9,143 bases of DNA from Pseudomonadota bacterium. Its GTDB lineage: Bacteria; Myxococcota; UBA9042; PHBI01. Under the pieces are notes generated by a model. The model searched no databases, was not told the origin of the DNA, and saw nothing but the letters and a program-made list of their open reading frames with translations. Of this stretch, positions 5,040-9,143 are shown in pieces; within the stretch, counting starts at the first letter, position 1; each line of letters opens with the position of its first letter. The stretch is taken from positions 1 to 9,143 of the forward strand of contig SYAK01000541.1 in NCBI GenBank assembly GCA_005788935.1. The letters run 5' to 3'. The translations under genes and the position numbers were made by a program.

Positions 5040-6395
5040 ATGAAGCTCGTCCGCGCCCTCGTCCCTGCCGCCATGTTGTCCGTCTCGGCCTGCGATGACG
5101 GCTCCACCGCCATGCCGCCGTGCGACGTCGAGCGTGTCGCAGAGACCGGGACAACCGAAGACGCGACCGTCGTTGAAGATGTTGCGGGTTCCGCGGCCGA
5201 CGTCACGACCGGGGATGCCGCCGAGCCGCCATCGCAGTGCCCGGAGGCCACCGGTGAACGACCGCGCGCCCGAGCCGAGCATGCCGGCGTCGTCGATCCG
5301 GTCCGCCGGCAGCTCGTGACCTTCGGCGGCAGCTTCGGGGTCCCGCAGAACTGCTCCTCCATCGTGTCGCACACCTACGAGTCCGACACCTGGATCTTCG
5401 ACCTCGGCTGCAGCCAGTGGCGCAGCGTCTCCGGCACGGCCCCGGCCGGTCGCACACGCCATGGCGCGGTCCACGACAGCCGCGGCGACCGGATGCTCGT
5501 CTACGGCGGTCGCTCGCGCGCTGGCGCGTCGGGGCCCTACACGCTGTACGGCGACGTTCACGCCTTCGACCTGAAGACCGAGACGTGGTCCGAGCTCGCG
5601 ACGACCGGGGCTCCGCCGCCGCGTTTCAACGCCGCGACCGCCTATGACAGCGTCAACCACCGCCTGCTCGTGTTCGGCGGCAACACCTCGAGCTCAGGCC
5701 TCGTCTACACGGAGACGAACGAGGTGTGGGCCCTCGACCTCGGCAGCCTCGCGTGGACGCGGCTCGTCGCGACGGGCGACGCGCCGAGCCCGCGCTTCTG
5801 GGTCAACGGCGCCTTTGACGCGGTCCGCAACTGGTTCGTCATCTACGGCGGCTCCAATGGCAACCAGGCCTTCTCCGATACGGCTGTCTACGAGGACGAC
5901 CTCTGGGTTCTCGACCTCTCGCAGTCGCCGCCGGATTGGTATCTGCTGGGCAAGAGCTCTCCGGACCAGCCTGAGGGGCGTTTCTGGGCGGGTGTCGCTG
6001 TCGACGCCGAGCGCGACCGCTACCTCGTGTTCGGCGGCCACGACGACAAGAACCTTGGAAATCGCAATGACCTCTGGGCGTTGAACGTCAACGGCGAGAC
6101 CTGGGAGGTCATCCGGACGGGCGACACCTACAACAGCCCACCGACCGGTTTCTGCCAGTTCCCGGCGGATTTCGCGAACATCGATGACGCCTCCCCCGAG
6201 CGCCGCCACGCCCACGTGTTCGCGGCGGGTGCGGGGCTCGCGGTCACGACGGGCGGAAAGACGGACTGCGGCAACGTCGACGACATCTTCGCGCTCGAAC
6301 TCGCGACGGACACCTGGCAGGAACTCCTCACCGCCACGGTCGGCGAGGCGTGTATCCGCAAGGGCGGCACAACCTGCAACGACATGTGCTTCTGA
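5040..6395 (+). CDS. Six-bladed kelch-repeat lipoprotein
   Basis: The protein has 451 residues. Residues 1-17 are a lipoprotein signal with lipobox V-S-A-C and lipidated Cys18, followed by Asp-Asp. Residues 19-72 are an acidic, low-complexity linker. Six kelch-type repeats follow, each with a paired glycine (96-97, 156-157, 213-214, 270-271, 332-333, 405-406). Most are followed by a 'D-x-W-x-x-D-L...W' strand, for example DTWIFDLGCSQW, NEVWALDLGSLAW and DDLWVLDL. They should close into one beta-propeller like galactose-oxidase-type kelch domains. No enzymatic residues are evident, so binding or scaffolding at the envelope surface is the likely role. The last 15 residues hold three cysteines (438, 446, 450) outside the propeller. 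GGAGG sits 6 nt upstream. The next lipoprotein gene starts 7 bp after the stop, so the two are probably co-transcribed. The gene is divergent from the kinase operon. The ligand is unknown. Confidence 0.9.
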   Translation: MKLVRALVPAAMLSVSACDDGSTAMPPCDVERVAETGTTEDATVVEDVAGSAADVTTGDAAEPPSQCPEATGERPRARAEHAGVVDPVRRQLVTFGGSFGVPQNCSSIVSHTYESDTWIFDLGCSQWRSVSGTAPAGRTRHGAVHDSRGDRMLVYGGRSRAGASGPYTLYGDVHAFDLKTETWSELATTGAPPPRFNAATAYDSVNHRLLVFGGNTSSSGLVYTETNEVWALDLGSLAWTRLVATGDAPSPRFWVNGAFDAVRNWFVIYGGSNGNQAFSDTAVYEDDLWVLDLSQSPPDWYLLGKSSPDQPEGRFWAGVAVDAERDRYLVFGGHDDKNLGNRNDLWALNVNGETWEVIRTGDTYNSPPTGFCQFPADFANIDDASPERRHAHVFAAGAGLAVTTGGKTDCGNVDDIFALELATDTWQELLTATVGEACIRKGGTTCNDMCF

Positions 6396-6397
6396 GG
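6394..6397 (+). promoter_or_regulatory. Ribosome binding site overlapping the kelch stop codon
   Basis: The kelch stop and the following base read TGAGG, so GAGG overlaps the TGA. The spacer to ATG 6403 is 5 nt, against 11 nt to the second Met codon at 6409. This supports the first ATG and suggests coupled translation. Confidence 0.5.
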
Positions 6398-6402
6398 CCG
6401 CG

Positions 6403-7044
6403 ATGCCGATGAACTTCGCGAGGCGTCTTCCTCGGCTCGCGTGCGCCGCGGCTGTGGGGCTCGTCGTCGCGATGGCGGCCTGTGCGTCCGATGCGGGGGC
6501 GCCGCCAGAGGTCGCTGACGCCGGTCCTTCGGAGGCCCATGTGCCGGATGGCCCGTTGGCCGATGGTTTGCCGGGCGATGCGACCGCTGCGGATGCGCCG
6601 GAATACGATGCTCTGGCACGCGATGCGCAGGACGCCGCGCCCGACGTCCGGTCCCCGGGCTTCGAGCTGGGTTTCAACCCGCAGGGCGCCAACACGCCGT
6701 CGGCCTTCACGTTGCTCGCCGATGGGGACACGCTCGAGATCGTCTACGGCCCCCAGGGGCTGTGGATGGTCGTGCTGGCCTTCCGCACGCGCGGGCTGCT
6801 GGCGGCCCCGCTGACGCTCGATGCCCGCATTCGCACCGCCGACGCAGAGCTTGGCGCGCTGAACCTGGTGAACCAGCCGACCTTCGATGGTCCCGAGGGT
6901 TGGGCTTACCACTACAACTTCTTTCTGGTGGTGTCCGACCCGACGGCGGCGGGCGCGGAGGCGACGATCACCTTCTCGGCCGCGGACGCCGCGGGGGCGC
7001 GCGTCGACCTCACCCACACGGTCAGGCTGTCTGGCGGCATGTGA
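6403..7044 (+). CDS. Small lipoprotein of unknown function with a conserved-looking GPQG beta domain
   Basis: The protein has 213 residues. Residues 1-26 are a signal peptide with an Arg-rich start and lipobox M-A-A-C, giving lipidated Cys27. Residues 28-83 are an Asp/Ala/Pro-rich, disordered-looking linker of the sort common on myxobacterial lipoproteins. Residues about 86-213 look all-beta. They contain 'L-A-D-G-D-T-L-E-I-V-Y-G-P-Q-G' (105-119), a strand W-M-V-V-L-A-F-R, and later F-F-L-V-V-S-D. The 'D-G-D-x-L-x-I-V-x-G-P-Q-G' block resembles one I recall in other uncharacterised myxobacterial lipoproteins, but no function is known to me. There are no catalytic motifs. The gene lies 7 bp after the kelch gene, with its ribosome-binding site in the kelch stop, so the two products probably act together at the envelope. 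ATG 6403 is chosen; ATG 6409 would remove two residues without consequence. Confidence 0.82.
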   Translation: MPMNFARRLPRLACAAAVGLVVAMAACASDAGAPPEVADAGPSEAHVPDGPLADGLPGDATAADAPEYDALARDAQDAAPDVRSPGFELGFNPQGANTPSAFTLLADGDTLEIVYGPQGLWMVVLAFRTRGLLAAPLTLDARIRTADAELGALNLVNQPTFDGPEGWAYHYNFFLVVSDPTAAGAEATITFSAADAAGARVDLTHTVRLSGGM

Positions 7045-7053
7045 TGCGTCGGT

Positions 7054-7068
7054 CGAGGGTTGCCCTCG
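7054..7068 (+). other. Small hairpin between the lipoprotein and trmH genes
   Basis: CGAGGG, loop TTG, CCCTCG form a perfect 6-bp stem 9 nt after the lipoprotein stop. No T-run follows, so it is not a convincing intrinsic terminator. It might mark the 3' end of the lipoprotein transcript or protect it. Confidence 0.35.
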
Positions 7069-7096
7069 CGGCCGGTCTGAGGCACACGGGGCCCCC

Positions 7097-7909
7097 ATGC
7101 ACCCGCGCCTCCCCGACATCGACCTGCCCGTCGGCCCGCCCCTCCACCTCGAACATCCAGGCCGCGCCCGCGCCCTGCTCGGCCCTCAGCTGCTGCCCGA
7201 GCGTATCGCCCGGATGGAGCGTGCGCTCGAGACGCGGACCCTGCATCTGACGGCCGTCCTCGAGCACCTGCACGATCCCCACAACATCGGGGCCTGTGTC
7301 CGCACGATGGACGCGCTCGGACTGCAGCGGGTCGACATCGTGCATGTCCTCGCGGATCCGATGGCGCCTCCTCCTCCTCCCCCCGCGGGAGGGCCGGGTC
7401 TGCCGCGCAGGAGCCGCTTCAAGCTCGGTCGTGACGTGACCCGAGGCAGCGAGCGATGGTTGCAATTGCAAAGACATGTGCGGTCCGAAGATGCAATCGC
7501 CTCACTGCGCGAGGCCGGCTATGCGCTGGCCGTGACCGACATTCACGGCGATCGCCCGGTTCATGGGCCGCTCGACGTGCCGCTCGACAGGCCGCTCGCG
7601 GTCGTCTTCGGCAATGAGCACGACGGCGTGACCGACGCGATGCGGGAGGCCGCCGACTATCGGCTGCTGCTGCCGATGCGCGGGTTCGTCGAGTCACTCA
7701 ACGTCTCGGTGGCGCTCGCGATGCTGATGGGGCGTCTGCGCGAGCGGGTCGACGCCGAGATCCCGTCCGCGCGCAGCGCCTTGCCCGAGGATCTCCGGGT
7801 GCGGCTGCTCGACCGGTGGATCCTCGAGGACATCCCGAACCTGCCGCTCGTCCTGCGCGAGCACGTCCGACGCGCAGGACTTGGTGACATCGCGGCGCCG
7901 GTGCGCTAA
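7097..7909 (+). CDS. trmH: tRNA 2'-O-ribose methyltransferase, SpoU family (TrmH-like)
   Basis: The protein has 270 residues; E. coli TrmH has 229. The family uses S-adenosylmethionine and a trefoil-knot (SPOUT) fold, and TrmH methylates the ribose of G18 in tRNA. All three SpoU motifs are present: motif 1 'H-D-P-H-N-I-G-A-C-V-R-T' with Asn63 and Arg69, motif 2 'V-F-G-N-E-H-D-G-V' (170-178), and motif 3 'L-P-M-R-G-F-V-E-S-L-N-V-S-V-A' (192-206) with Ser200 and Asn202. The block around residues 36-62 (ERIARMERALETRTLHLT, then LEHLHD) aligns by eye with the start of E. coli TrmH, which supports TrmH over other SpoU enzymes. Differences: about 30 extra N-terminal residues, a loop insert with six consecutive prolines (91-96), and an extended C-terminal helix region. 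The ribosome-binding site is weak (GGGG at 7088-7091, 5-nt spacer). A gap of 52 nt separates it from the lipoprotein gene and 37 nt from tgt, a second tRNA-modification gene. The exact tRNA position is inferred. Confidence 0.88.
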   Translation: MHPRLPDIDLPVGPPLHLEHPGRARALLGPQLLPERIARMERALETRTLHLTAVLEHLHDPHNIGACVRTMDALGLQRVDIVHVLADPMAPPPPPPAGGPGLPRRSRFKLGRDVTRGSERWLQLQRHVRSEDAIASLREAGYALAVTDIHGDRPVHGPLDVPLDRPLAVVFGNEHDGVTDAMREAADYRLLLPMRGFVESLNVSVALAMLMGRLRERVDAEIPSARSALPEDLRVRLLDRWILEDIPNLPLVLREHVRRAGLGDIAAPVR

Positions 7910-7946
7910 CCCCTCGCACCGTCCGCCCCCACGCGAGAGCCCCGCC

Positions 7947-9143
7947 ATGACCTGCGCCGCACCCTTTGAGACCCGCTCCTCCTGCACCACGACCGCCGCC
8001 CGCACCGGGACGCTGCGTCTCCAGCGGGCCGCGGTTGAGACGCCCATCTTCATGCCGGTCGGGACGCAGGCTGCCATCCGCGCGATGCCGCCCTCGTTCC
8101 TGCCCGACACCCGCGCGCAGATTATCCTCGCGAACACCTATCACCTCCATCAGCGGCCTGGCGAGCAGCTCATCGACAAGCTTGGCGGGTTGCACCGCTT
8201 CATGGCGGTCGACCTGCCAATCCTGACGGACTCCGGCGGGTTTCAGGTCTTTTCGCTGAAGAAGAAGGAGATCTCCGAAGAGGGCGTCACCTTTTCGTAC
8301 GAAGTGGACGGCAAGAAGACCTTCCTCTCGCCAGAACGGTCGATGGAGATTCAACAGCGCCTCGGCAGCGACATCGCGATGGCCTTCGACGAGTGCCTCC
8401 CGTCCGACGCCGACCGCCTGACGAGCGAGAAGTCGGTCGACATGACCGCGCGCTGGGCCGCCCGCTGCATCGCCGCGCACACCCGGGACAGCCAGTCCCT
8501 CTTCGGCATCGTGCAGGGCGGGATGCACGCCGATCTCCGCCGCCGCTCGGTGGCCCAGATCACGAGCCTCCCGTTTGACGGCTTCGCCATCGGCGGCCTT
8601 TCGGTCGGCGAAGGGCCCGAGTTGATGAACGCCATCCTCGGCGAGACGATGCCGCACATGCCGACCCACACGGCGCGCTATCTCATGGGGGTCGGGCGCC
8701 CGCAGGACCTCGTCGACGGGGTCGCGGCCGGCATCGACAAGTTCGACTGCGTCATCCCGACCCGCCACGCCCGCGGCGGCGCCCTCTACACGGTCCAGGG
8801 GCGCATCCGCATCACCCACGCCCGTTACCGGCGGGACGGCTACCCCATCGACACCTCGTGCGACTGCTACACCTGCAAGCACTTCAGTCGCGCTTATCTG
8901 CATCACCTCTTCGAGATTGGCGAAGTCCTCGGCGCGACGCTCGCGACCATCCACAACCTCGCGTTCTTCGGGCAGTTCATGGCGCGCCTGCGGGCGTCCA
9001 TCGAGGCCGGGACGTTCGCGTCCTTCCGCGACGACGTTCACAAGCTCTACCCCGAGAAGCAGGAGCGCGATGACGACGCCGATGAGCAGGCCGAGGCCGT
9101 GCGTGACGCCAAGGTGCGCATGGCCGCGCCGAGGCCGCGTGAG
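7947..9143 (+). CDS. tgt: tRNA-guanine(34) transglycosylase (queuosine biosynthesis), 3' end beyond window
   Basis: There are 399 codons with no stop before the window ends. Bacterial Tgt swaps guanine for preQ1 at the wobble position of GUN-anticodon tRNAs. The family landmarks are all present: 'V-E-T-P-I-F-M-P-V-G-T' (30-40), NTYHL (63-67), DSGGFQ with the general-base Asp95, 'F-D-E-C' (147-150), 'G-I-V-Q-G-G' (187-192), 'I-G-G-L-S-V-G-E' (215-222) and the nucleophile Asp267 in 'F-D-C-V-I-P-T-R'. The zinc ligands are Cys305, Cys307, Cys310 and His336, with the typical CDCYTC and IHNL settings. By eye these align along the whole E. coli enzyme (375 residues). The catalytic core is therefore complete, and the residues after about 375 form an acidic, charged tail. 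Position 274 is His in PTRHAR, where E. coli has Asn. ATG 7947 follows GAGAG at 7935-7939 by 7 nt. It lies 37 nt after trmH and may share its transcript. Confidence 0.96.
   Translation, partial: MTCAAPFETRSSCTTTAARTGTLRLQRAAVETPIFMPVGTQAAIRAMPPSFLPDTRAQIILANTYHLHQRPGEQLIDKLGGLHRFMAVDLPILTDSGGFQVFSLKKKEISEEGVTFSYEVDGKKTFLSPERSMEIQQRLGSDIAMAFDECLPSDADRLTSEKSVDMTARWAARCIAAHTRDSQSLFGIVQGGMHADLRRRSVAQITSLPFDGFAIGGLSVGEGPELMNAILGETMPHMPTHTARYLMGVGRPQDLVDGVAAGIDKFDCVIPTRHARGGALYTVQGRIRITHARYRRDGYPIDTSCDCYTCKHFSRAYLHHLFEIGEVLGATLATIHNLAFFGQFMARLRASIEAGTFASFRDDVHKLYPEKQERDDDADEQAEAVRDAKVRMAAPRPRE

Noticed and set aside
4835..5374. Upstream extension of the TPR gene to 5374.
   Set aside because: The extension is low-complexity, covers the divergent intergenic region and the kelch 5' end, and hides the signal peptide that begins at 4834.
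7044..7250. A short open reading frame starting at the ATG overlapping the lipoprotein stop (TGATG).
   Set aside because: It has no ribosome-binding site and runs out of frame through the start of trmH with Arg/Pro-rich sequence; trmH has the real motifs.
7913..7937. CTCGC/GCGAG inverted repeat between trmH and tgt as a terminator.
   Set aside because: The stem is 5 bp with a 15-nt loop and no T-run, and it would cover the tgt ribosome-binding site.
7698..9041. A 447-codon minus-strand open frame opposite tgt.
   Set aside because: Tgt motifs are continuous on the plus strand, and the opposite frame has no motif or start signal. It is a high-G+C shadow.

Overview
The window is visibly very G+C-rich (about 70% by eye). 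Third codon positions are strongly G/C-biased, and long spurious open frames lie opposite the real genes. Together with a PEGA-domain membrane Ser/Thr kinase, lipoproteins carrying Asp/Ala-rich or Cys-rich linkers, and a kelch lipoprotein, this suggests a Myxococcota (former deltaproteobacterial) chromosome. Nothing in the sequence fixes the genus.

Left half, minus strand (4834 down to 1): a tightly packed run of four genes read right to left. They are a secreted/membrane TPR protein (4834-3986), an orphan branched-chain-amino-acid-type substrate-binding lipoprotein (3989-2400, GTG start, 4-nt overlap with the TPR gene), a transmembrane Ser/Thr kinase with an extracytoplasmic PEGA domain (2378-267, GTG start), and the first 72 codons of a formylglycine-generating-enzyme-like (SUMF1/FGE-sulfatase fold) protein (218-1) cut by the window edge. 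The genes share overlaps or gaps of 21-48 nt, so I read them as one operon. The layout suggests an envelope sensory unit: ligand-binding lipoprotein, TPR adaptor, membrane kinase and an FGE-fold partner. No ABC permease or ATPase is present in the window to make the binding protein a transporter component. The kinase has the catalytic residues of the family but lacks the usual alpha-C glutamate and the third glycine of its P-loop.

Middle (4835-5039): a 205-bp divergent intergenic region. It holds a candidate promoter facing each way; the leftward one lies so close to the TPR start codon that the transcript would be leaderless or nearly so.

Right half, plus strand: a six-bladed kelch lipoprotein (5040-6395) and, 7 bp later, a small lipoprotein of unknown function (6403-7044). 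Two tRNA-modification genes follow: a SpoU-class 2'-O-methyltransferase most like TrmH (7097-7909) and a tRNA-guanine transglycosylase, Tgt (7947 to beyond 9143). The last two are housekeeping genes for tRNA G18 methylation and queuosine at position 34. The kelch/lipoprotein pair has no known job.

The most interesting object is the four-gene minus-strand operon as a candidate ligand-sensing kinase system. No mobile element, CRISPR array, rRNA or tRNA gene was seen.
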